From: Sclerodactyla briareus
Lineage: Eukaryota > Echinodermata > Holothuroidea > Dendrochirotida > Sclerodactylidae
NCBI GenBank assembly: GCA_026419785.1
Contig: JAODTK010001122.1
Location: 124,001 to 188,000 of the forward strand
Reading direction: 5' to 3'
Length of the DNA: 64,000 bases
Positions within the stretch are counted from its first letter, which is position 1. Each line of letters begins with the position of its first letter. A program made the position numbers and the translations under genes. Below, piece after piece: positions 43,121-55,000 of this stretch. Below the pieces are notes generated by a model that did no database searches, had not been told where the DNA came from, and worked only from the letters and a program-made list of their open reading frames with translations.

Positions 43121-44075
43121 TAATTCGCCCCAATTTTTGAAGAAAAATCAAGAGTTGTCTTCCGAGGCATTCAGCATTACTAGACATTCCAAACATTTCC
43201 GGAAGGCTATTCCACTCGGTGATGACTCTCGTGAAAAGAATGGTGTCCGAATATCCAATCTACAGCGAGTAACCTCGACTTGAGGTGGTGCCCACGAGTA
43301 GTAGTCACATTGGAAAACTCAAAGAAGTCATAGAATGCCAAACCATCAAGGGTCCCTTTGTACAATTTGAAGACCTGGATCAAATCACCCCGACCCCCCT
43401 CAGCTCCATTGGTTAGCCCTCATGCCTGAGTGTTTCCTCGTACGGGAAATCTCTCAGGCTACTAATTAATTCGTAGCCCGCCTCTGAACGAAAAAGGGTT
43501 CCACCTGGACTGAATACTCAAGGTGAGTTCCCCTCACTAGTTGCTTGAAGATTCTGAGAACTATATCCTCATTCAAAGAAGTGAAAGGGCCCTTTGTCAG
43601 ATCAAGAATCCAATTGCCTTTCTTTGCAGCTTCATGCAACTGCTTAGAAGGCTTCACGAAGCCCGAAGCCACACCAATATCTTTTCCGATCCACTACCTG
43701 AATTTCCTGACCAGTCAAACTGAATGAGGCAGTACTATTTTGGAAACCAACTGCATTACTTACACTTGCCACGTTGAAACATCTCCAATCAGATACACTT
43801 GGGATCCGGTCAAGATCAGTTCTGAATTTTTTAACATCGTCGTCCGCTGAAACCTCTCGGTACAACTGGTGTCCGTCTGCAAACTTTGTCACTTCTGGAT
43901 TGCATGATTATCAAGATCGTTACTGGCTTCCATAACAGTAGGGGGTCCAAGACTGATCCCTGTGGAATGTCCACTAGTGACTTTGCAGTTGGATCTCTAC
44001 CGAATGAGCTAATCCCGCCTCCTAACAGCATTTCTTGAACTTGAATGTTCAATTGGGTAGTGATTTTTCAGCTTT
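43120..44075 (-). mobile_element. degenerate CR1/L2-like LINE reverse transcriptase, 3' half
   Basis: Minus-strand translation, in several frames, reads PQGSVLDPLLL (RT motif), KFADGHQLYREVSADDDVKK (the catalytic F/Y-A-D-D box, here FADG), KKGNWIL..FTSLNEDIVLR and HLEYSVQV (thumb). Toward 43.2 kb the reverse strand reads GDLIQVFKLYKGTLDGLAFY and DFFEFSNV..TRGHHLKSR. The order and spacing fit the palm, thumb and C-terminal part of a non-LTR retrotransposon ORF2. It is inactive: several frameshifts, a mutated catalytic box and no endonuclease half. Confidence 0.8.
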
Positions 44076-44879
44076 TTAACAGATTTTTAAAATGTTCTGG
44101 TTTGGTTTGAGCTACAGCACCGTGTGGCAAACTCTGCAGGGAATTGACATTCAGCATGGGGATCTTCATTCACCCTCAATCTTTTTTGCTCCGAGGGCTG
44201 CTTTGTCCACCCCCACTCATCTTGACTCTCATATACCGAGTCATCACAGGATTAAGCCTCACAAGGACAGTCTCTTTGGAAATCTGCGGAGAGGCCCTGA
44301 GCACAATGATGAACACTCTTGTGACATGATATATAGTGGTGGTCATTGTGATGAAGGTGAGTGAAGATTACCACCACAATACATGCAAAGTCGTATTGAA
44401 ATACTCTTCAGTAATCCATTGTGAGTGCCAGTGGTTTACCTATCTACAATTTTCCCTTAGAGTCGGCCCTTTCTCACAAATGGAAATTTGGTATTTTGGA
44501 CTTGCGAACAAGGTGAAGCCGATCAATCACTACCTCTGTATTTTTTAGATACTAATGGTAATGTATAAATAAAACTACATTTATGTTGATGAAATTGGGA
44601 CCCAATCCCACATCTGTTGAGGAGGGCAATCCTGAAACCTCTTTTCGGAGGGGGCGAGATATGTATATCAGCAACAGACAATTCCCATAGGGAGTGCACT
44701 GCATGAAATATGACAGTGCCGAGTCCACTTCTTCCCCACCTCCTAGTGGCTTTGTAAACAGGATAGGCGCACCTTAAAAAGTCCATTGAACTGGGAGAAG
44801 AAGATTTGTTTTTGTAGGGCACCGATGTTTTTCCCTACCATTTTTTTTTTTTTTTTTTTTTAGTCGAGGAATCTATGCA

Positions 44880-46140
44880 GTCCTGCCAGTGGGTGTGTAG
44901 TAATGTATGTATGTATGTGTTTGTGTGTGTGTAATGTGGGTGACTCCTGTCTTTTGAACACAATAACTTGACCACCCTGTATGTGATGAAGCCATACTGG
45001 TGTATGTTTCCCCATGGATGAGTACATGAACCCTAGTGTTTTGGGTCATGTCAGATGTCAGCTGAGGTCACCATAGTTCAAAGTCTAAAACCCTGTGAAC
45101 ACGATAAGTCCAAGGATATGTTGGTCTGATCAGGTTCAAAATTTGGTGTGCACTTTCTTATTGGGGAGTAAGGAACCTATTGTTTTTGGTTTAGGGTTCG
45201 GGGTGAATTTTGGTCCGAAATAGTAAACTTTGTGAAAAGTCAATATTGCCATTTTGGCTTGTGAACACGATAACTCACCCCACCTGGATTAATGAAGCTC
45301 ATTCTTTGGTATGGTTTTCCCCATGATGAGTACATGAACCTAATGTTTTGGGGTCATGTCAGAGTTCATCTGAGGTCACCAGAGGTCAAAGTCTGAAAAC
45401 CGTGTGAACACGTAAGTCCCGAACGGTTTGGTCTGTCAGGTTCAATATGTTTTTAACTTTCTTATGGGGATTACAGGAACCCTATTGTTCTGGATCTAGG
45501 TCAGGTGATTTGGTCAAAATAGGGAATTTGTGAAACGGTTAATGCATTTGGGCCATTTGGCTGTGAGCACGATAAACCTCACCCTGATGGATAAAGCTCA
45601 TACTTGGTTTGGTGGTGTTCCCCATGATGAGTACATGGAACCCTATTGTTTTGGGGTCGGTCAGAGGTCCATCTGAGGTCACCAGCGGTCATGTCTTAAG
45701 ACCTTGTGAACACGATAAGGCCAGATGGTTGGTCTGATCGGGTTGCAAATTTGGTGTGTAGCTTCTTATGGGGAGTACAGGGACCCTATTGTTTTTGGTA
45801 TAGGTCGGGGGTGAATTTCGTCAAAAATAGAAAATTTGTGACAAGTCATAATTTCTGGCAATTTTGGCTTGTGACACGATAACTCACCCCACCTGGATTG
45901 GATGAACCTCCTACCTTGGTTGAGACCATAGTCAAATTCTGAGATCCTTGAAATAGTGTGTAGCTGTCTGTACAAGATATAGGAACCCTATTGGTTGGTA
46001 AAATAAAATGGGGATTTTGTCAATGTTATGTTTCCCCAATGAGCTGGTTACACTCTCCCATTTGCTTTGAGTCCTCGCTATAGGTTGTCAGGAAAGTCAA
46101 GGAATCACCTAGCCTTTTGGCTTTCTGGTTCTTCATGCCC
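44880..46140. mobile_element. satellite-bearing repeat element, copy 2 (about 3.5 dimer units)
   Basis: Same order as the element at 17.1-19.4 kb: GT-rich left flank, alternating A halves (near 44,963, 45,268, 45,571, 45,876) and B halves (near 45,102, 45,411, 45,713), then the right flank with AATGAGCTGGTTACA and TAGCCTTTTGGCTTTCTGG. Fewer units and more decay than copy 1. Confidence 0.78.
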
Positions 46141-46985
46141 TTCTGGCATATGGCATTCTTATGTTTATTATATTAGGTAAGAAATTGCGGAATAAAAAAC
46201 CTCTTGGCAACAAGTCAGTCTGATGCTCATTGATATGAATCGTGGGTGGTAACAAGGAGTCATTGGGGGGCTTCTATCAAAATTCTATAACCCCCCAGCC
46301 AGTTCATTATTGCAATACGGAGGTTGATTGGCCCGTTGGCCACTCTTGCCCATTTGATATTCTCCTCAATACTATTTCTGATTGTGACAAGGTCACCATA
46401 ATTAAACACTCAATGCATCAAATCGTCCAAAGTGTGTGCAAATTCTTTTGAGGTTGCCCGTATTTGTGGGTTGTGTTTACTGATTGTTTTATCCTGTCCA
46501 AGATTTAGATGTGATTTGCTCGGTTTTCCCCTTCTCCATTTTCCATATGCGCTGGTAAACCAAAGTTAGCAATGGCAGGGTGTATTCTCAACAAACGAGT
46601 ACCCAAACAGTTGACGAAAATGTGACCATTTGCATGTAACGCATCTAACACAAGTATATTGGCCAATGCTAATTGTCATTGTTTGTGAAAGATATTCTGC
46701 TACTCACATGTGCAATTCAATTTGTGCAATTTTATCTTGGAGAAGAAACTTGGGGAAACTTGAATGGAAGTGGCAGGCAGGTTCCTCCTGCTGTTGACCA
46801 TGATATCTTTTGTGTACTCATTGTTTGGAAAACACCATGCCATTACTGCCGAATACAATCATTTCCTTTAGCAGACAAAAGTATATTCTACTCCACAAAA
46901 TTCGGCCTGCAGAATCGAAGTGAAAGGAATGTTCAAGGGGAGTTGTGATTTATTTTCTATGGGTTCAGCCTTCTCTTCAAGAAAC
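46141..46985. other. no gene recognised
   Basis: Contains a 91-codon + strand frame at 46,673-46,948 without recognisable family or splice context. Otherwise unique AT-rich sequence. Confidence 0.35.
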
Positions 46986-46989
46986 TCTG

Positions 46990-47370
46990 GCCCTACTGTG
47001 GAATTCGACACTGGCGATATTGACTGTTTCTTCTCGACCTCTGTCCGTGACCGTCATCCTTATGTCTCCTCCTGAATACGATATTGACCACCGCCGGATC
47101 CAACCCTAACCTTTCCCAAAACCTAGAGGAGCGGAAGATTGATGTCCAACGTCACTGCTCACAGCTTGACTGATTCAGACGTTCGCAAATATCCTGTAGT
47201 AAACCCCGGGGAGCACACTGCATAACAGCTGAACCATGAAGTGATCCAAGACCACCCCATTGCAACTACCCGTAACAGGCCCCGTTGAAAAAAGGTCGCG
47301 GTGACTGCTGTTTTGAACCCGGAATTTTTGTGTGCACAGTGTCTACGATACCACTCCACCATTCTTCTGC
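46990..47370 (-). repeat. SINE family B, copy 3 (reverse)
   Basis: Read on the minus strand: GGTGGAGTGGTATCGTAGAC as head, CCGGGTTCAAAACAGCAGTC as B box, then CAGCTGTTATGCAGTGTGCT and GGATATTTGCGAACGTC, matching the body of the copies at 15.6 and 62.3 kb. Confidence 0.65.
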
Positions 47371-48938
47371 CAGAGAGTTGAGCAGTTTCTTTCCCCTGAG
47401 GATCGTCTACCGAGCGTTTTCAGCACACATATGGAATCTAAAGATTGAGGTGATTGTGGTAATGCCGAGTCCATCAGCGTGGCTCAGATGGGTGTAGTAA
47501 TTTCTCCCACTGCCTGTCCCAACATTTCCAAAGAATCATGACATTAACTGTAATATGGAGGACCAGATAATCAAGATTACAAGACAAAATATTTAGGTTA
47601 TCCTTATTTTCTTTTGTATTATTATTTTATAATATCATTAACAGATTTCTTCCCAAAATAACACAACTCTTTTACAAAATAAGAACATACATTTCTCTAT
47701 TAAATAATTTCATTCACAAATGTTTATAACAAAGTTGCCTCTAGAAAATTATACTTTCATCAAAATGTCCACTAATTATGCTCAAAAAGTTGTGACAAAA
47801 AATTTAGTTCCCGACACTTTTCTTTTCAAGTTTTTATTTAAGGATAACTTTCTGTTCTTTGTAAGAGAGATGCTATATATGCTATGCTGGGATAAATTGT
47901 TTACTTTGAGGTAGTATTTATAAGATGATGACTGATGCTTTTGCTAATTCTATTCAGTTATCTCCATGTGTGATGGGTAGTCCAAAAAGTTGTTGACATA
48001 GTAAACCTCAGACTGACATAATTAGTTTGTTCTCTAGTAAACTTCTGATTACAGATATTATTAATATTACCTTTAATAAGTCTGATACAACCTAAAACAG
48101 TTGACCATTGTTGAACGTGAGAATCAATCCAGGACCACCACCACTACGAAAATTGAATAACACACCAACATGCCCCTGCTAAACAAACAAAAACAAACAC
48201 AAAAGAGTAATGGAACACTAACTGTGAGGGTAAGTTTTTGAATATTGAATATTAATGTATCACAAAAATGACATTTACTATAATTGATCTGAAATAACAC
48301 TCCGCACATTATTTGAATTGGTGAAAACAGTAATGAACAACAAAAACTCTTGACCCTGTACTGTAAGACAGATCGCCTCATAATTATTCAAATAGCTTGG
48401 AATAGTAACGATACGTATACGCCATTTAACTCATAGTTACCAGATTCGACCGTTGTTTGAGGTTGTTAGAAAACTCATAATACTGTACCTGGTATACTAT
48501 GATATTCATGAGTTGAATGGAATGTAGCATAATGTACAACAAAGGCAGAAGAGACATGTTACGGTACTTTAGGGGTATGAAAGACAGGGCGCGGTACATA
48601 TTCAATAGCTTGGAAATAGTAATCTAAACCAAGAAGATGCTCTTAGTAGTAATTTTTCAATATTTTATCAAAAAGGGGGGGTGGGGCGGGGGTTTGACAA
48701 ACCAATCAGAGCACGTGAGTTTGTATTAGAAACCACACATTTTGGTGTTGTGACCAATCCAGAGTTTTTTTTTTTTTTCGATGAACTTAAAATGGACTAA
48801 ATGGTGTTTTGGGAGACGCTGTTGTTGTTGTTTTGTGTACATAGGGCTATGGTCATCGTCTTCCTCTTTCCCCTGATGGCCAGAGCTGGAGGCGGAGCCA
48901 AGCTCGTAATCTCCTCCAGGCGCGAGGAACGAGCCTCG
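47371..48938. other. no gene seen; intergenic or 3' flank of the minus gene
   Basis: AT-rich, with short frames only. If the second gene ends near 48.94 kb this is its 3' UTR and flank. No clear polyadenylation signal was assigned. Confidence 0.35.
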
Positions 48939-49091
48939 TTACTGCTCGCGACCTAATGGACCTTGGTTGTGGTCTTCTAGGGGATATTCTTTGGCTGGTA
49001 CCGTGTAAGGGTCGACGGGTCGTGTCCACGGCACCCGTGTGACCCTCGGGCTTGAGTCCACGCCATGATTTCCATCCCCTCATCGTCCGCC
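48939..49091 (-). CDS. cytoplasmic tail exon (candidate)
   Basis: Acceptor CTGCTTCCAG|GGCG. One frame reads ADDEGMEIMAWTQARGSHG; one base later the next reads VDPYTVPAKEYPLEDHNQGP and ends at a stop at 48,941-48,939. Beyond that stop the same frame stays open with GSFLAPGGDYELGSASSSGH, so this stop could be an error too. Acidic, tyrosine- and proline-containing tail-like sequence, but no homologue recognised. Confidence 0.35.
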
Positions 49092-52000
49092 CTGGAAGCA
49101 GACAAAAAGGGCATGAGTTGGCCGGCTAGGGAATGGATAGAGCGAGAAGAGAATGCCACTGGCATTTCTGGCCGATAAGTCCTCCCCATGGTCGGTCAGA
49201 TAGATAGATATTGCTATACTGCAAAATACATCAGTCTCTAGAATAACATTCTGTATCCATGCATGATCGACGCCTGCATTAAATATAGAGGATGAGATCG
49301 TATCACAGCAGTCAGATAAAGTGTTTCATCTCAATTTGTATTGTCGCTTCAAACTAGCTGTGGCGACAGCCCTTTTAGTTGTTGTGAGGCACCAACTTTG
49401 CCTCCATAGCACCAGCTCCATTCCTATCCAGCACCTGAGACAGAGCCATTTAAACATCCCAATCTGATGGCCAATCTAAGTGATCTTAGTCCACCTTTGA
49501 ACAATTCCACCAATGACTGACTACCAATCACTACAATGCAGTAAAACCCAAAATAAATTACGACTCCAATTTCGGGGTAGTGCGATCATGCCTTGGTCAC
49601 ACTATAGAGACTGCTGTACTGCACTACTGCAACAGTCACATACGCTGATTCGCACATAGACCTAATAATTTGCGACAAGCTGCGTTGAATCAGGTCTCTG
49701 ATGCGTCTTGCACATAAACTTAATATTTCACATGTCAATGGGCAGTCCACACAAGACAACGTTAGGTCGCTGTCATGTCAAGCCATTAAAAAAAACATAG
49801 ACGGCTTCCATATCAAGTCCCTGTGTATTCAAAAACTGATGTAAAGGAGTTTTCCATCAAATTCAATTTCTGTAATACTTTTCCTCCATAAGATATGAGA
49901 GTTATTATATATTCATACCAGTCTTTTATGTATATATTATATATAATTATAGAGAGGGAATAACTGCATGTTTATTAAGAGAATCTGTTTAATTTCCACA
50001 ATCATACAGGGGTTTATTACATGGCAAAATGAGAATTGAACTACACCCTCCAGTCATGTATGCACCGGAGTGTAATAGGCCAAGAACTACACATAGGAAC
50101 ATAAGTTGGACTTATAGATATGACTTGTAGGTATCATGTTGAGGAGTGCAAGAAGTGATTCTAATGGTTGTATTATTATTTGGATCCGAGTCATGAAAAA
50201 AGAGATCTCATATTGCCATTAGAATGCTAGTGCACAAATTGATGATGGACCATCCTACAACACAGCACACACACGGTCTCCCTCCATGACTGGTGGAAAA
50301 TACTATATGGGGTTGGAACTGATTGCCTAAGGCGACACTTTTTCAGTAAGGTCTCTTTTCAAGCTGCCCTCTTAGGATAGGCAGGGAATTACTTAAAGGC
50401 CTGCTCTCCCGATACCACGAGACCTCTTTATCACTCACCACATGTCGCTCATCATGCCTTGGCTGCGACCATCTCCACATCTGATTAATGTTGGTTACTT
50501 CTGCTGCTGCTGTTAGAACTCTTGGTCCGGCAAGGAGAGAACAAATGACAACTCGCTGTTAACCTTGGACTACTCCTCTGTTAACTTATGACAATGCTCT
50601 GTAACTATGGAATACTCTCTGTTAACTTATGGACAACACTCTGTTTTTAAAGGCCAAAGAGGCAATGTAACAGATGGCTTTAAACTAGCCACAGGTCTAA
50701 AAAGGAACGCTTCAAAAAACCACACCACTAATGCTGCATTTTTTTGTGCCAGGATAACAGGAAACAATAACGAGGCATCTACATCAGAAATTAATGATAA
50801 TAATTTCGATATTCTGGAATGATTCTGGGGTTTTTATCTGAATCTCCTCTATAGTATGTTAGTACAATATTGGTGAAGTAACATGTTTTACATTGACCTG
50901 TATTATATGGGATCTTGCGGTTCCCCCACATGATGTCACAATGCACAATTTGCAATAGCTGGTTGTGCTGCGTATTGTACATTCAATTGGCTGAAATGCG
51001 GGACTGGACCCCAGGTTCGGCAGTCATAATTTACAAATAGAAAGCACTAAAAGTGCAGTCCGATTGCACGACCATTGGCCTTTAACTTAGGACAGCCTCT
51101 GCTAATAATGACAAACTCTTGTTAACGTGATGACAACTTGCTGTAAACAAAAAAGAGTGGCATTAGACCCCTCACAACAGTCTTTGAATAAATCCCCCAA
51201 CCCTATCTCCAACTGCTAAGAGATATCTAGCCTAGCTCTGCCCCACCCTAGAAAGCTACTGTTACTCCAATTATATAACCCACCTTTTCAAAATTCTCCA
51301 TTGACCCCACACGACAAAAAGTCATCCCGATACCTGTACAAGTAGCTTCAAACACCAACACAATATAGCTGGGGAATCAGACAAATGTCAGATTTGAAGA
51401 CCACCGGATACAGCGCACTCATAAAAACCCACAAACTGGGAATTCTCAACAATGGTAGAGTGCACTGCAAAGCACAATCCATATTTGCTACTAAAATACG
51501 GAGAAGAAGGCACTGTATGATGGGCCCTCTTCTACAACCTTCAATATGTGCTGCTTCATGTTAATCTGATAGCCCTATTCAACGGTACCATGATACCATC
51601 GTGTGGAGCCTATGTATTTCGATGTGTGTACATGTAAAGTATTATCTGCAGAGGATGACCATGAAATGATGGACACTGAATGAAAATCAGACCACTATTG
51701 CAAACAAATCGAGGGACAATAATAATTTGCCCACAAAAAAACCAAGCTTGTTTTTCTTCCATTTTTCATCTTGATGTCACTGGACCTGGGACAAAGACAG
51801 TTCCTGATGCAATACCAGCAGTAGCACAAGCCGCAGAAGCCCACGGACAACAGTTGTCCCGATGACCCAGGGCTCATCGAAGGCGCTGCTCGTCGTTCTC
51901 ACCGATTGCAGGACCATATCGAAGCCGCCCCCGTTCTCTATGCCCTCCTCCTCGTGGATAAGCTGTCATCCAGCTGACTAATAGGAGGGCAGCAGACGAG

Positions 52001-55000
52001 CCAGTCTACGTCAGTGGGGTCGCGGATCCAGAAGGTCACCTCGACAACGCCATCTACGTTTTCAGTGCTCACAAGACAACTCTTCAGATTCTGAAAAGAT
52101 TTGGACAATTTTAGAGAATGGTTACATTGAATTTCTAAACTACATGTTTGGTTCTTTATTAAAAGAATTAGTACATGAATATTTCATAAAAAGATACCAA
52201 TTTACTCAATGACATTTTTCGCCTGCCAATCTACACATTCAATCACCTCTGCCTGCAAAAAAAAAGCTGCATGTGAATTCCTGCTTCCTACTGAAAAATG
52301 AAGGACGAACGCATCCTTTTTAGGTAGTAACAAGAGTTGAGATAAAATTTTGACTGCAAGTCTTAGAGGAGTATTATCCTATAAATCAACTATAAATACA
52401 CACAATTAAGATTGACGAGGATACCTTCAGCTTCTAATCATCTAGGTAAAAAGAAAGGAAGAATGACACTCAATATACATGCCATAGGCAGACCTCCAGT
52501 GATTAGAGTGTATGGATAATAATCATTACCAATCGTTGGCAGCATTTGAGGGCTTGGTGGAGCACGTGCCACTGGAACCATAATAGATCATTGAGTAATG
52601 ATACACAAGTATTAATTACATGGAGGATGGCATCGTCGCAAGCCCCTGATCGTGAGCGGGTCAGTGCGGTCGAACGGCAGCAACGCATGACCCTCAGATG
52701 TGCTCACATTCAGGCACAATAAACACGGTCCCTATGATTTTTTAGTTCGCGGCTGGTGGGCACCATCCCTGTTTATGAAGGTTAAATCCAACTATGGCTA
52801 TTTTTTTTTTATCAGGATTCATTCATCTATTATCACAGTTTCTTAGCATCTCTTGCACAATCTACAGCCAAATTGCCCTGTTATCTTAGCAAAGTGCAAA
52901 TTCCTTTAGGCCAGATTCACTTTGTGCCATTTGAACCCAATCCATGTCATCATATTGAATTTCAACAAATTGCATAACTGACAGGAGAGGTTACAAATTC
53001 TATTTGGCAACCAAGCAACTCACGTGAACGTTACACCGGGTTCTGTCAGGCAGTTACCGCTGTTATCCGCACAGTATGCATTGAGTTCACTGGCTATGTT
53101 GGCCTTGAAAACCTCCTCCATTCCCACGAACTGTACGGGAGTGAATTAATAAAATGTGTGATTAAAAACCTAGAAATCACTACGATTGTCTATTTTGAGT
53201 GCAACATATCCATGCTCTGATAGACGTCTCTGTCAGGCATGGCAGCATGTCGGTTAGACAAAGTAGAAGCAACAGTCATCATACTCACTAAAGTTATTCA
53301 TTTCAGATGGATATTGAGACATGATGATGGATGGAAGTTAACAGGGTCTCACTGCTATATTTGTGAATGGCGATAATTGATTGCAGTCACTTGTGTCATT
53401 TCTGTTGTTTGGAAGTAGTCACTCCAAACTTGAGTCACGAACAACACTGTTCTGAAAACTAGAGTACAGAGGAGAGGAGGAGGGGGGGGGGGGGGGAGGT
53501 GTTTGGGTGGGGGGAGGGCTGTTGGTGGGTGGGTTGGCGGGTGGGGATTCAAATTCCAGGGATAACGAGGTAGTCTGCAGAACTCTTGCACTCAAAATTG
53601 AGTTAAAAAGGAAGCTATTATTGTTGTCGTTTGAGCCCACCCCTATTGTCATCATTTTTGACCATATACACCATTGTGGTCAGTATCTTGCAGTCCATGT
53701 CAATGATACTCACAGACTCAGCAGTTTCATCTGCGATCTTCACTGTAGCAGATCCCACAGTCTCACCGTTGTTTCAACTGCAACGAAAAACCCATAAGAC
53801 AGGGGGACTTGGGAGTACCAATTCACTTCTGGTCATGACCGTGTTGTGTGTCACTGGTTTTCTGACTTATTGGTTGACCACTTTATAATTCAAACCCTTT
53901 CTTGTAGTTTGCATAAAGAATATTGGGAGAATTTCAAACCAACCACTGGGTCAGTGTTCTGTCAAAGAATGATGGAAGACGCTGCATATACAGTATGTGT
54001 GTAAATGATGACATTACAATAGTGGCTATGGAGATTCAACAACAACTGATGACATCACAGTAGTCCCTTTGAGGATTCAACAACAACTGATGACATTACA
54101 ATAGTTGCTATGAGGATTCTACAACAGATGGCTCTGCCTAGTTACAAAATGTATCATAGGCCCAGTCCAAAGTTTGTGCCAGCCGTTCATCCACCTACAG
54201 CACAGTACACAGTCACCTCATCGAGTCAATTTCAACCTCTGCATACAGACAATCTCAGCCATTCGAAAACTGACCTCAGCAAAAGTCACTCTTATTGCTG
54301 CAGAATATGTTGCATGCTCTTACTAAATACGAAAGTAATGAAAAACAAACAATTATACTACCTAGCAGCATACAGATGACATGGGTCTAGGCATATTTAC
54401 ATCTGTATCCGCGATTCCGTCCCCAAACGGCTGGATTCAAATGAGCCAATTTGCAATCTGGAGACAATTTCCAAGTTGCCAGATGTATGCTGATAAGTTT
54501 AATAACTCCTCCAAACCATAACTTCCATTCCAGACACATTAGCCAACTCCTAAATACCAGTTTAACCTCTCACCACCCTGGGAATACAAATCTAGCATCC
54601 AGGATTGTACTTTCTTGCTGGTCTGTGGATTTTATCCTCTGTCAGGCAAGTACTCTATAACAGAACAAAGAACAAATTATGAGCGGTGAAACTACCTTCC
54701 AAGGACTCAAAAGTGATGGAGAACCCAGCAGCGCTGACTGACTCGTCAGATGAGAAGAACATCCAAAACCATGCTGGAGCTGGTAGTGATCTCATGGGGA
54801 CCTCTGACCCGGTCAGGGTGTACTTTGTGTTCTCAAATGGGACGCTGCCGATGCAAACCGTAAGGAAATCAGGCTGGAGGGGTGGAAAGATGGAGAAATT
54901 GAGTCCAATAACAGGTTAGAAGGAGGATGACATCCAGTGAGAACACAAGGGCAACATATGAGGAACGCATTGTGCAGTGGGGGGGGTACAACCCAAGGGT

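Noticed and set aside
43120..44075. Host or viral reverse transcriptase gene
   Set aside because: The motif order fits a non-LTR LINE; the catalytic box is altered and several frame breaks make it a dead copy.
53355..53655. Proline-rich minus-strand frames as a protein
   Set aside because: They are produced by the G-rich tract; the composition is low-complexity and there is no splice support.
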